DNA of 64,000 nucleotides from Magnaporthiopsis rhizophila (GCA_003049465.1 PYSS01000020.1:1-64000), one strand, 5' to 3'; shown: positions 34,290 to 46,121, counted from the first letter of the stretch. Notes: a model not told the origin generated them from the sequence alone. A program made the numbers and translations.

Positions 34290-36223
34290 ACCCCACCATG
34301 AGCGACGCCATCACGAACGGAATCACGCAGCACCATCCCGGCGGCGGTTCGTGGGGCCTCCTCATTTCCGACGACCGCACCCCTTCTTTGTCTGCTTGAG
34401 TGTCAAGTTGGCAGGCAGGGCATGGATTTGGTCAGTTGCACATCACTCACCAACACATGAGAGACGACGGATGAAGCAGGATTTATGAATTGTTGGGCTT
34501 TTTTTTTGTTTGGTATCTTGGAATGGATTACCGAATGGCCTTGGAATGGATAGATGTGTAGGCTGGAGGCGGAGTTCTTGGTAAGGGCTACTGTCACTGA
34601 AGCAAACGTCTCGGTCATGGTAGGTATTGCGGGCAGGATGAAAGGATACCTAATGTCATGGATACCAGAGTAGAGGGCAATGGATATCATGTGTGTTTCC
34701 GCGCGCTACTTTCCAATTTTGCCCAGTTATTGCAGACCCCAGGAAGCAGGGGCGCCTTGGGTGTATGCTGGTGTGCTCAAATGTGTCGCGTCGCTTTGAC
34801 AGTGGCGGAGGGCGGCGTCATTTCCGGGAGACAGTCGTTTAGCCGACCCTTGCCGATGCCACGAGCTAAAAACGCCCAGGAAAACGTCGACAGCCCTGAT
34901 TCTGGGTCACGCCTCTCCCAAAAGGAAAAACGAGGCGGGCCACGTCTCCGGCTGCGTGCATCCGTTGAGTCTTGGTCCAAAAACAAGCACCGACGGGCGG
35001 GCTGGGGTCTGCCTGCACGCTCTTTAGTCTGACGCAACAACCCCAAAGTTTTAGCTGCTGCATGCACAGCTTCAAGCGCGCCTCTAGGGGGCTGTGTTTT
35101 CCCCTCCTCCTCCACGGCGCGAGGCTCCTGTCGCAGCAAATCGCGTGCGCGGAATATAAGCGTTGCTGTGCTTTTTTCTCTGTTTGGGCCGGCGGAAGCC
35201 GACATTTACATGATCTTCATGCGCATTTTCTTCTGCCCCCACGAAATTTGGGACACGGGGCATTGGTGACAGCTCACCTGTGCCCTGCCCTGCCTTCCTT
35301 GCCTTCTAGAAGCCGGGCGCATGCGACAGTGACAGGGGAGGCGGTGCCGAGGCGCGGCCTGCCAGCCAATCCGCCGTCGTCATTTTCTCCCCGGAGTTCT
35401 CTTCCCTCACCTTCGCTCACGAACCGGGCAACTGTCGATCAGGCCATAACGCTCCCTTGCTGGCGGCGCGTGATAGATTATTGTGGCATTGCGTCTGTTT
35501 ACGATTTCAACTTTGTATTATTCATTTTCGCTCCTTCTCCTCCAACCCCCACGTCACGGCGGTCGCCGAAGCCCAGTCTTTTCCCGCTGTTTCTTGCGCC
35601 CAGGCCCTCCAACATGTGCCCATTAAACGGGCAGCCACACCGATACTCACTTTGAAATAGAGTCGCTTAAGCCGAAAAGAAAAGCCTGCATAAGCACCCT
35701 ACCTACGTATATCATGGAAGGTTTAAGGAAGCCATTCTATCACGTTTGTCGATTCCAGCCTACTAGGCGTTGTAGGAGTCCTGAAGCCATTGGAGCAGCC
35801 CAATATTGGAGGCCATGATGATGCCCAATTGTGACATGACCAAGATTTTTATTCCAAAGACGGCCTCTCGTGCATTAGCCTGTTTCCCTATGCCAATTGC
35901 CCAAATCTGACACCGGATGCGGCTGAGCAGCAGCTTCCCCCGCAGGGTTGATCGACAGCCTGCCTGACAACCCATGTCATCGGTCTGCCACTCCGGGCAA
36001 AGGCTGAACGGAGAGGCATGGCAGCACGTCTACATAAGAGAGCGCTCTCGTTCTCCGTATCTTGCGTATATCCCCTTCTTTCTCTTTCTTATATCCGCTC
36101 GTTTTTTTTTCTCCCTATATCCTTCTTATTTCCATATCCTTGCCTAATTTCTTCCCTTTCCTCACCCTGTGTTTATCTTCTCTTGTCCCAGTACCAGCCT
36201 GATCAACCTCCCCAGAACACACC
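34290..36223. other. Intergenic upstream of the CorA-like gene
   Basis: About 1.9 kb. The last 170 bp are a strongly pyrimidine-rich stretch (36050-36220) typical of a fungal leader. The ASF1 3' UTR lies at the left end. No gene was recognised in between. Confidence 0.5.
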
Positions 36224-39174
36224 ATGGCCTCCCAACAGAGACAGGATGAGCTCCTTCGTGACCTTCAACACTTCCACGAGGAGTCTCTCAAAACACTCAG
36301 GTCACTCGAAGCCCTGGCCGCGGGCAACCAGACTAACGTGACCGATACCAGCAACAAAACCGGCAGCAGACGTCGAGCAAACAGCTTCTTCTCCTGCGAA
36401 GCGCCCGAGATGGACCGAAGAGTCGGCAGCAGCAGCAGCAGCAGCGGCGGCGGCGAGGTGCTGGTGCCCGGATCGCCATCCCTCCAGGCTACCCGCGTAC
36501 CCTTTATGCCGATACCGCTGTCGTCGCCGCCGTCAACAGCGCCGAGGCCCATCACACACACCCTCAGCATAGACAGCCAGAACCTGTCGGTGCACTCTCC
36601 CCTCGCAGTGACCGGCCTGGGTGTGATGCCGCCGGGAATGAAGCACGTCCCAGTGTCACTGTACAGCAACGAGTCGGACGCGGAGGAGGACTGCGACTTC
36701 ATCCCTCTGCTGCCCCTAATCGACCACCAACCAGCAAAGCTGCAGCTGCAGCAACAGCAGCAGCAACAGCAGCAGCAACAGCAGCAAAGCATCCCCATTC
36801 CTCCACGCTCCTTCCCGCAGGACGGCGAGATAGCGTCGGCGCAGACGCTGCTCCCCAGCCGGTCCTTCTCGGGCGAGCAGCTGGTGCGCCATGTCCAGAA
36901 CCTGGACGAAGGGCGGGCCGGCACGCTCATCGCCCTCCTGGATGAAACGTGGCGGCGCAGGTCCGAGCTGGACGAGGCCAAGCTGCTAGCCACGCGGGAG
37001 GGCGAGCTGTACGGCAGCGCCACGTACGAGGTCTACGACGTCGGCAGGGACTCGGTCGCCACTCCGCAGCATGATGAGAGGGGAAGCACCGGCGATGGGG
37101 CGCTGGATCTAGAGACGGTGTGGAACACGGTCAAGGTAAGTGGCATGGACGTTTCTATGCTCGATATCGATCACCAAGCCAAAGAAAATTCCCTTGCTGA
37201 CGTGTATGCTTAGGATATCAACCCGGTTACAGCTGGGCAAGACCACCAAGGCCCTGCAACGCCTGCAGGAGGTGCTGTTGGTCGGATGACGTGAGTCCAC
37301 AATCTTCCGTGTAGCCGGACGCTAAGCCCAACGGTGATGCTGAAAAGCATTAAACTGACCGCCAAAACAGAATCTTGCAGGAGCCATCGCCCATCATGCT
37401 CAGCGCGGCACATCTGACCATGGCCGAGCACTTTGACATGGACGAGCTGATCCAGCATCTGGTGACGCAACAGGGGAACAAGGGCAAGACACGGGTATGT
37501 TCTAGACCAGCCAGCCACATTTCCAGCTCTTCTCACTTTTTTCTTTTGCTGACGTCTTCTGTTTTCATCCAGGCCTACATGCAGCACCGAGCCTTTGAGT
37601 CCTCTGAAGTCCGCCAACGAAGTTTCTTCTTCGTCTTCAAGTACTACACGGCAGTAGGCGAAGGTCTCAGCCCGGCGCCGTATCAGCAGTACGACCGCCG
37701 GGCGCAGGACTACAAATCCCCAGACCACATCGAGATCACCGAGTGCAGCTCCGTGCTGGCTCTGTCTCTGGGCGGTCCGCCCGTCAGCCCCATCTACATG
37801 CGCGGGAGGCGCCGGCGCAGCTACCAGTCGGGCAAGGTGTTTGACCACTTTGCGCCGTGGCACCTGCTCAGCATCCAGAGCTTCGCCGACAACGAGCACT
37901 CGATGCGCAGCGACGACGCCAAGAAGCCCTTCTACAGCGGGCCCTACGCCTTTCTGGACTCGCTGGCGGCCGAGTACAGGGACGCGGCCAAGCGGTATGC
38001 GCTGCTCAACGACATGATCACCAAGCTCATCACGCCGTCGAGCCAGTTCATGTTCGAGGTGAAGCTTCGGGACAAGCTCCTCTTCGAGGACAAGTACTTC
38101 ACCTACAGCCGCCGCTACTTTTGGGCCTACAACAGCCTGGCGCTCATCAACGAGGGGATCAAGGCCATGATCGCCGCGTACAGCAACACCTTCACCGGCG
38201 AGTTCTGGGAGGGCAGGCACCGGACGCTGTGGCCGCTACCAGGCAGTGGCGGCGGCGGCAGCGGGGATGAGGAAGAGGGTCTGGAGGGTTGGTCCGCCGA
38301 CGCGAGGAGGAACTACCTGGACAAGATGGCGGCGCTGCGCGAGGAGCTGAAGCGCACCATGCACGAGCTATGGGCGGTGCACCACAGGAACGAGGTGCTG
38401 CGAAAAGAGATCAAGAGCCTGCGCGAGCAGCTCTTCAGCGGGTCCAGCGTCAAGGAGAGCCGCCGCGCGATCGAGCAGGGCGACAACATCAAGATCCTGA
38501 CGAGCGTGTCCATGATTTTTCTGCCGCTGACTTTTGTGACGGTATGTTTTGCGAGTTTGGCCCGGTTGTATGCCACGGACAGATCAGTGTGTGTGTGTGT
38601 GAAAGAGCAAGAACAGTACTAACTACCAGGTGCCTCCCAGTCCGTCTTCGGCATCACAGAGTTCAACATCTCCCCCGAAGACTGGCGCTTCGCCACGACC
38701 ATGGTTTGCGTGTGCGTGCCATTCTTCGTCCTGATCGTGGTGCTGCAGACGCAGGCCGGGATGGAGATGTGCAAGCGCCTCGGCGGCAGCCTCAAGGGCT
38801 ACTTCCAGGGCGAGGACGAGCAGACCAAGCACCGCCGCGAGCTGCAGTCGCTGGCCGGCCGCGTCGACGAGGGCGTGCGCATGGCGACGACCAGGGCGGC
38901 CACGGCGACTACTGCCGAAGGAGGAGGAGGAGGAGGAGGAGCAGAAGGAGAAGAGAGAGGAGGCAGGAAGCAGCCGCTCCTGTTTGGGCGGCGCAAGAAG
39001 GCGGAGCTTGGGGGAGGGCCGTCGGCTACTGCTGCTGCTGCTGCTGGTGTTGCTGCAGGTAACGATGTGGAGGCGGCGAGAGGTGGTTCGGTTAGGGGAG
39101 GCTGGTTTTGGCGCTGGCGGAGGGTGTTTTTTGGTGGTCAGCCGCGAATCAAATCATCTGATGAGAGCGTTTGA
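36224..39174 (+). CDS. CorA-like divalent-cation transporter-family membrane protein
   Basis: Five exons (36224-37135, 37214-37290, 37371-37494, 37573-38541, 38641-39174) join to 871 residues. The first about 300 residues are low-complexity (Ser, Pro, and 13 consecutive Gln). The central soluble domain includes DKYFTYSRRYFWAYNSLALI and a long charged helix before the membrane part. Two C-terminal TM segments follow: IFLPLTFVTSVFGITEFNIS (about 680-705) and MVCVCVPFFVLIVVLQTQ (about 715-735). The loop after TM1 carries FGIT where true CorA/Mrs2 channels have GMN, so Mg2+ transport is uncertain; many fungal CorA-like proteins show this. The tail is Arg/Gly/Ala-rich. The 78-nt intron 37495-37572 has no stop and is a multiple of three, so its retention would keep the frame. 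Confidence 0.85.
36749..36787 (+). repeat. CAG/CAA repeat encoding 13 glutamines
   Basis: A mixed CAG and CAA trinucleotide tract lies inside exon 1 of the CorA-like gene. The mixing of codons makes it less slippage-prone than a pure repeat. Confidence 0.95.
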
Positions 39175-39507
39175 CGTGATTTGTTGCTGTCACCACCGAG
39201 CGGATGCTTGACTTGACTGCGGCCTTCTCCTTGCTCTTTCCCTATGTTCTTATTCCCTTGTTCAGTTTGATGGGTTTTCATCTGTCATCAAATCGAGACG
39301 GGCTTTTTTGCCCTGGCAGTCAGCGTTTTTTTTTTCTCCTTTTTTTTCTTTTTCTTTTTTATAGTCTACAAAACATCGAGGCTCTATCACCATTCACCTG
39401 CAGGAAATGATTTGCGCATCGAAGCGATTTGGTCCGAGTATCCTGAAAAAAACGGTTCATTACCCTTCCGCAACCTACTCCTCCACGACAATTATTTGCT
39501 CCTTCTC
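39175..39507. other. Convergent spacer, CorA-like gene / BolA gene
   Basis: A 333-bp stretch between two converging genes, with T-rich tracts near 39328-39360. Presumably both 3' UTRs. Confidence 0.5.
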
Positions 39508-39906
39508 TCATGCCTCCATGGCATCCCCCTCGGCCGCGGGGGTGGCAGTCTTGCTGCGCTCCCACTCGGCCGGGCTCTGGCACTTCGCGGACCAGGCGTG
39601 GATTTGCGCAATCTCCTCCTTGAGCGCCTTGTTGACCAGCCGGTGCCTCTTGAGCACGCTCTGAGCTTCGAACTCGGGCGACACGATCAGAGTGCTGAAG
39701 GCTTGTCCGCAGCCCCCTGGAACCCAAGATGTCAGCTGCGTCTTTTCTGAGCACCTGGAGTCAATTTGAGGTGGGGTCGGTCGTGAGTAAAGATGAACGG
39801 AGTGAACTGACTGACCTGATATGTCGGTGACCTCCACATGGATTGCCTTGAGCCTCTCGGTGATGGCAGCCTTGATGGACTCGTCCGTGATGGGAGCGGC
39901 AGCCAT
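39508..39906 (-). CDS. BolA-family protein, Bol2/Fra2 type
   Basis: Two exons (39906-39816, 39716-39508) give 99 residues, the normal length of the family. The protein reads MAAAPITDESIKAAITERLK at the start, then VTDISGGCGQAF across the junction, then RHRLVNKALKEEIAQIHAW. Cys33 in GCGQ and the invariant C-terminal His70 are the residues expected to coordinate a [2Fe-2S] cluster shared with a monothiol glutaredoxin (Grx3/4). In yeast Fra2 (Bol2) acts with Fra1 and Grx3/4 to signal iron sufficiency; the cytosolic form is inferred because no mitochondrial presequence is visible. The 99-nt intron is stop-free and a multiple of three, so an unspliced transcript would encode a 132-residue protein with 33 extra residues just before GCG. 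It shares a 281-bp divergent promoter with the NIF3 gene. Confidence 0.93.
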   Translation of the reverse strand: MAAAPITDESIKAAITERLKAIHVEVTDISGQSVHSVHLYSRPTPPQIDSRCSEKTQLTSWVPGGCGQAFSTLIVSPEFEAQSVLKRHRLVNKALKEEIAQIHAWSAKCQSPAEWERSKTATPAAEGDAMEA

Positions 39907-40187
39907 GGTTTTCTTTGAGGCGCAAGGGGAGTTTGTTCAAGAAAGTTATCAGATTGATTGATAAGATGCTGCGAGGAGCGAGATTGGGTTTGATGCGTCG
40001 AGTGCCCCGCCATGCGACGTCACCAGCGGTGCCTGTGCGACCTCACTCTGGGAGGGTTCTAGTGGGGCAAGACTCTGGCAGCGGGGCGCGAGACTATTAC
40101 TGAAGAACACGCCTTACTTTGCTGTGATGTTCCGACTCCGCACGCAGACTTCGAAGCTCGGAAGAGCCTATTGACTATTCCTGGTGG
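39907..40187. promoter_or_regulatory. Short divergent promoter, BolA gene / NIF3 gene
   Basis: Only 281 bp separate the two start codons, so the promoters must overlap and co-regulation is possible. No specific factor motif was identified. Confidence 0.5.
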
Positions 40188-41441
40188 ATGTTACGTCTCA
40201 GACCAGCGGCGACGTTTATACGTCTCAGAGTGCCAACGCCTCGGTTTTCCAGCCAAACCGGCTTCTTGACAGCTGGGGGCTTATCCAGAATCACGTCCAA
40301 GCCTCTGTGTAAAACGAGCTGCATTGCATCGTCGAGAACAGTATTCACCATGGCTGCTCGCCCTCACCCCTTCACCCAAGCCGTGGTCCGGGCAATGGGG
40401 ACACTGTATGGCCTTGTATTACCCAACCCTCTGTCAGATGAGAATCTTTTTGCTGACCTACGGCCACAACCACACTGTCAGGTACCCCGAGGAGCTTGCA
40501 GACAGGTCCTGGGACAACGTCGGTCTCCTCCTGGAGAATATCGCCCCAGCTGACCCAGCAACTGACTCTCCTTCTGTGGTGCTCCTCACGAACGACGTGA
40601 CTCCCACCGTCGTGGACGAGGCTATCGCCAATCGAGCCACAGTCATCGTCAGCTACCGTAAGGAGCCGCCCCTTCCGCGCCTCTGATCTGATGCAAGCGG
40701 CTCAGCATGACTAAACCGCATCACCCGCACCCCCAAGATCCCCCAATCTTCAGGGGCCTCAAGTCCATCACCCTCGACGACCCGCAGCAAAAGCTCCTAC
40801 TACGTCTGGTGCAGAACAACATCGCCGTCTACAGCCCGCACACCGCCGTCGACGCCGCCCCGGGTGGCCTCAACGACTGGCTCGCCGACGCCGTCACCTC
40901 GTGGGCCGCCGACGCGGGCATCAGCTCGACCCGCACCGTCGCCAAGCCCCTGTCCGCCGCTGTCCCCGCCGGCTTCGAGGGCGCGGGTTACGGCCGCGTG
41001 TGCCACTACAGCGAGCCCGTGTCCCTAGTCGGCATCGTGCGCGCTGCGGCAGCCCGTCTGGGCGGCCAGCGCTTCGTGTCGGTCGCCGCGCCTCGCGTCG
41101 CCAACGAGACTCGGGCCGGACGTACCGCGCGCCTGGCGGCGGCAAAGGTGGGCTCGGTCGCCGTGTGCGCCGGATCCGGCGCCGACGTGCTGCAGGGCGT
41201 CGACGCGGACGTGATCGTCACGGGCGAGATGAGCCATCACGCCGCACTGCGCCTCACCATGCTCGGCAGGTATGTCGTCACCGTCTTTCACAGCAACTCG
41301 GAGCGCGCCTTCCTGCGCGAGGTGCTGCAAGGAGAACTGGGCCGGGCTCTTGAGCATTTCGGCGTCGGCCCATTGGCTGTGTTGATGAGTGAGGCGGATG
41401 CCGATCCGTACGAGATATGGGACGTGGAGAACCTTGGGTGA
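40188..41441 (+). CDS. NIF3: NIF3 family protein, probable mitochondrial form
   Basis: Three exons (40188-40405, 40482-40657, 40738-41441) join to 365 residues. Junctions restore family sequence: TLYPEELADRSWDNVGLLLE and IVSYHPPIFRGLKSITLDD. Other conserved parts are LTNDVTPTVVDEA, VIVTGEMSHHAALR and VVTVFHSNSERAFLREV; the His and Glu residues of these motifs match the dinuclear-metal site of the NIF3/YbgI/DUF34 fold. The first about 54 residues (MLRLRPAATFIRLRV...RFSS) contain many Arg and no acidic residues, like a mitochondrial presequence. A second in-frame ATG at Met55 has a strong ACCATGG context and starts right before the conserved domain, so two isoforms are plausible. The molecular function of NIF3 proteins is still poorly defined. 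Confidence 0.92.
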
Positions 41442-41628
41442 GGGGTGTGTGCTTTTGAGACAGCTTGGACCGATCTTTCCGAGGGAGTAGATCCAAATAT
41501 GCGGATGCGTCGCCTGAACCTCACAGCCGAGCCTTGGGCCTAGTTTTGCTAGGTTCGTCTTCAATTGGGTATAAATGCTCGTGCCTCTTAGTTCCAAAGC
41601 AGTCCAATGCGTATAGGTCTCCCCGACC

Positions 41629-42689
41629 TCAGTCGCCATCGCCCTCGCTCTCTTCGTCGCCATCGTCTTCGCTCTCCTCCTTCTCCTTCTTCTGCTCCTT
41701 ATCTGGCGCATCACCTCCACTCCGTATAGCAGCGTCGCCCGCCTCCAGGCACGTCGCCACATCGGGCCCGCCGACGCCACGTCCCTGCCAAGACACGAGT
41801 AGCCTCCTGGGCAGGGCCCATTCCCTCCGCGCCTCGTCGAGCTTGCCGTCGTCGACGAGCTCGCGCACCCGCGCCGGCGCGGCCAGGACCAGCCGGGCCA
41901 CCTCGCGCGTCCGCTCCCTGCGCACCCTCTCGGCCGCCCGGTCGCTGCGCTCTTCGGGCGGTTGTACATCGCGTCGCATTTCCTCCCGTATCGACGAGGC
42001 CTGGCTGTAGATGTGTGCGATCGCCGGGTCGAGGGTCGAGGCCATGGGGTTCAGCGGGTCCATATTTGCTCTCATCTGTAATTTTGGGTTACGTCCACGC
42101 GTTAGTCAAGTGCTCTGCAGTGGAATCAAGGCAAGAAACAAAAACGAACCTTTCGTATCGTCTCGGTAGCCGTAATCAGCTTACTGTAATTGTCGTACAC
42201 AAGCGCCTTCTTCTCCGCGTCCAGCGCCCTCGCCTCGGACAGCACCCGTGTGTAGGTGCGCAGCAGGTCCGCGAGCGAGCTCTCGGCGGCGGCGTGCGCC
42301 ACGAAAGCGGCCGCGTCAAAGTCGGGCGCGTCCATCTCGGACGGCGCCACCTCCGAGTAGCCGCCCGCCAGGTCCTTGCCGTCGCCGCCATCGATCGAGT
42401 CGTCCGTCACCTCGAGCGTCGGCGCCGCCGCCGCCACCGCCGCCGCCGCCTTCTTGAGGTTGTAGTACTCGCGCAGCGCGGCGCGGTTGCGGCGCGAGGC
42501 ACCACTGGCGGCGGCCTGCGCGCTGCCAGGGGCTGAGGTCGGCCCTCCTCCTCCTCCCGCCGCGTTGCTGCCGCTCGGCGACGAGGTCTGAGATCGGGGG
42601 TCGTCGAGGGAGGGGCGAGATGACGAGGTGGGCGTCTGGGTCGAGTGCACCCGGCGGGGGATCTCGCGTGGTGTTGCTATTGTGGACAT
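41629..42689 (-). CDS. VPS51: GARP tethering-complex subunit Vps51
   Basis: Two exons (42689-42150, 42075-41629) join to 328 residues. After a Ser/Gly-rich start, the Vps51/Vps67 domain is clear: RRNRAALREYYNLKKAAAA, then APDFDAAAFVAHAAAESSLA, LLRTYTRVLSEARALDAEKK, LVYDNYSKLITATETIRKMR across the junction, and NMDPLNPMASTLDPAIAHIY. This N-terminal region forms the coiled-coil core that joins Vps52, Vps53 and Vps54 at the trans-Golgi for endosome-derived vesicles. The C-terminus ends in a Lys/Glu/Asp-rich tail. Fungal Vps51 proteins are shorter than the animal ones, so this length is not a truncation. The gene converges on NIF3 with only 187 bp between stop codons. Confidence 0.92.
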
Positions 42690-45600
42690 GATGTGGCTGA
42701 ACCCAATTCGGGCTGTTTTTGGTGACGGGCTCGGATGGTGACGCAGTTGGGTTGGCTCTTGGCGTCGTCCCGGACACGGAGCTTGTGCTGGCGTTGGAGG
42801 CGTCCAAATGGGGCAAGTACTGGTTACATTGAGTTCTGCGGAACGCCGGCAAATGGCCTGTGACGTGGTCGTTCTGGTCCACTCACGCACCTGACGGATC
42901 CAGTCAGCGTGGCTGGGCTATTAAGTCAGCTCCTTCCCACAGCATCCTTTCTGTTTCCCAATCCGAAATTCTTTCGCTTTTCCAGTTCTGGATCCTCGCC
43001 ATTGTTCTTTTCCTCAATTGACTGCGCAGATCACGCATAACCACGAATCCTCGCGCCAACAACCTCTCCTGCCCCACGTCGACGACGACAATGCGATAGG
43101 ATCGATACACGATCGCCTCTTTTTGGCAAAGCTCACGGTCGCCTTTGCAACGCCGGCAGCAGCAGCGCTCTTTTGTGGTAGGGAGGGAGTAGTGGCCTGC
43201 GGCTTGAATGGCTTGGACCCCTCGCCGGCCACATTTCTTGAGTCTTCGAAAATTTCCCCTTCTTTCTCCCATCCTAAAACAGCACCGCCAGCAGCTAGGC
43301 TCTATCTGTATCTCCTCGCCGGTTTCTCACTTGTCCTGTTTTCGTCGCTCCTCTTCTCTTGTCTGCCAGGCTGGTGTGGGAGGCACGGGCTCAGGGTGCT
43401 TGGGCGGACCAGGTGTCGTCCGGAGCTCGTCTAGAACAAGGTTGAGCTGCTAGTGTATCGCATACGTATCCGGACATTCGAGGACGCTCGTTGTTCTGGC
43501 GTCTTCAGCCATCAGCGATGCGACTGCGTGGTTCTCAAGCGAGGCGATTCCTGGTCCTCGATTTCTGGTTTGGCCGCCACAGGCTATCGATCCGACCGCA
43601 GACACCACAACAATGTCTGGTGTCCGCATGCGATCTTCGTTTGCAACTCGTGGCGGGTTCCAAAACCGTTCCAGCCGAAGTGGTCCAGAGATGTTAGGTG
43701 CGGTTGACGTCTATTCGCAGCACCAAGGACGCCCGGAAACATGAAGCCATGACCGAGCGGGCAATCTGCTCGCACTTGGGAATCCATGGTCCAGCAGTGC
43801 CGGCGCTAGTCGAGGTGTGTCAAAGGGTCAGAGGCGACATGTGCATGGGCGGTGCTCCTTCACCCACAGACAGCGCCGTTATCTATCTTCCCCGTAACAT
43901 ACAATCCTGAGCAAGCCGACCATCTTTTTGCACGACGAGGTGGGTGCTGTCTTCACCTCGGCGGTGGATCCGACTAACTCCCTAGACGGGCTCGGTGTCG
44001 ACGGGCGTCTGCTGGCGGGTGATAGGGACTCCAAGAGGAGCTTTTTCGCCGGCGCACGACCGGAGGCAGAGTTACATCAGACTGTCAGAATATCTAACCC
44101 CTCTTTGTCGGCGTGGATAGAAGCCAGAGTTGGATTGAAGGGTCGCCAACGGACTCCATAATCCAAGCTTGTGTCGAGGACCGAGCGGCCATCCGCCTGC
44201 CGAGTGGTTTCTCGCGAGCGAGGGGATTCGTGCCGTGATGCACCTGGCTGGGGCCAGACGGATCTCGGTGGCTACCCAAGTGGGTGCAAACAAAACATCA
44301 GATGGCCGAAAAGGTTGGGTATGGCCCTCCTGTCATTTGGATGTGCTAATGCGTCGCCGTTGCGAAGGTGCGGTGGATAGTGGGCAGCAGATTCGAAGAC
44401 GGAAGCACACAAAAGGGTCGGCGGAAACACCATTTGAGCGGGCGGCAGACAGTTGGATGGATGGTGGCCGATGCTGGCGGGCGACTGGCGGGCGACCGGC
44501 TGGCGGGCCTGGTGTCAAGAGCAGCAGCCAGAAATTTCGAGGCGGAGGGGACCCACAGGGTGCCACCATTGATAGGTGAGGTCTGGGCGGCTGCACTCCA
44601 ACAGGAGTCATACCACTTGGCCGAGTGGTACTGACAGGATACGAGTCCAAGGAATGCAGCGAGCTCTTCGGACGCATATCGCTCTTCCGGACGACGACTA
44701 TCCCACCTGTGGGGGACGCCCCGACCTTTTTGACATTTTACTTTTTCCCATATGCATCTCTAATATCATCTCCTTCTTTTAAAAATGTCACCAGCCCTTC
44801 TTCTGGCTTCAAAGGTGCCAAAAAGGTCGTCCAGCGCGGTTCAGATGGAAGCCCAAGGTTCGAGCGGTGGTGCAGCCGCCCACACGAGAACCCGCCGCAT
44901 CGCTCGGTGTGCAATAAGATGATATTGAAAATATGGAGAATTGACCAAACAATCGATTGCCCAAAAAAATTTATTGTTGTGTCCCAATTATGGTGGCTGT
45001 CGGCGTTAGCGCGGCGCGAAGTGCGGTAGGAAAATTCGAGGCAAAAGAAAAAAAAACGACAACAATAAAAGTCGGGCGGCGGCAGGTGCACTCCACCACG
45101 CAACGCGGAAAGCAGGCGCCACCATACAAATTCCCAAAGACGCGTCCAATTCGCGTTCGAGACGTATCACAATGGAGACAATCAAAACCTACCTAGTTTT
45201 TGCCCGCCTGTAGGGCGCCGGCTCGCGGGTACTGCGCTGGAACGCAGGCGCGCGCCCAAACATTGACAGAGGACCCATGTCGCGTCTCTCCTTCGCCCGA
45301 CCCTCCGCCTTGCCCAGTCTTCGGATGTTGGACTAGCACCTGATGTAAGGAGTATTGAATCCGCCATCGACGATCTGGCTTCGCTGGCCATGGGTCTCCG
45401 CAGGTGGCAACCAATCTTTAACCCGCAAGCGGCACTCGAGTCATCCAATCTGGAGGTACAAACCTCGTTTTCATTCCGTACCTGGACGGTTAGCGCCAGC
45501 AATCAGTGCTTGACTCCCTGGTAGAAGCAATCGGCGTTGCGTGCCACCGTCTCCGCATCTCGGGCGCTGCTCTTGCTCTGTAGCCACTCGGTCTCGATTC

Positions 45601-46121
45601 ATGGTATTCCGCAATCAGATCTCTAGGACCCCTTGAATTACACTGGGCACAGGAGAAGTAAAAAGTTCCCAAGACTGTGGCCTCAGGTATTGCTATTCCA
45701 CTTATATGGCGCTGGTTCTTTTCAACCTCTCGCAGGTTTTTGATGTCCGCTTCTGGTTCGCCTCCTGAACCGCCACTTCTCCATTTGAACTAAAAAAGTT
45801 TCGCGAATTGTATAGCAAGCACTCCCATACTGCTAGCCAGTAGAAATATCGCTTTGATAACTTATTGGTAGTCGATCCTGTGGTTACCCATCTTGTGGAA
45901 GGTGGTGTTGTTCGCAGGCGATGGACTTCGTCGTTACTGCATTATGTAATCCCACCCCATTTGCGGCACCACAGTACCCTGGTCCTTGCGCCGTCGATCA
46001 TCTCATTTGCATCCCGTCAGTGGGGACGGAATTCAGAATATGGTTCCGGACTCTGCATGGTTTGCCCATCCCAAATAATTCCGACAACACACACCGCAGC
46101 AAACAAACCACCCAAAAACCA
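42690..46121. other. 3.4-kb region without a supportable gene, VPS51 / RMI1
   Basis: It lies between two divergent genes. A 43-codon frame at 43613-43744 has a good ACAACAATG start and an Arg/Ser-rich product but no family match. Other frames are short. The interval 44618-44628 reads like a tRNA-Leu A box but no tRNA follows. No transposon signature was recognised. Confidence 0.5.

Noticed and set aside
43018..43434. 138-codon frame with a hydrophobic C-terminal stretch
   Set aside because: Lacks a conserved start, matches no family and lies in the pyrimidine-rich upstream region of VPS51.
44618..44628. Perfect leucine/serine-type A box TGGCCGAGTGG
   Set aside because: No B box, T arm or acceptor-stem partner follows within 100 nt.
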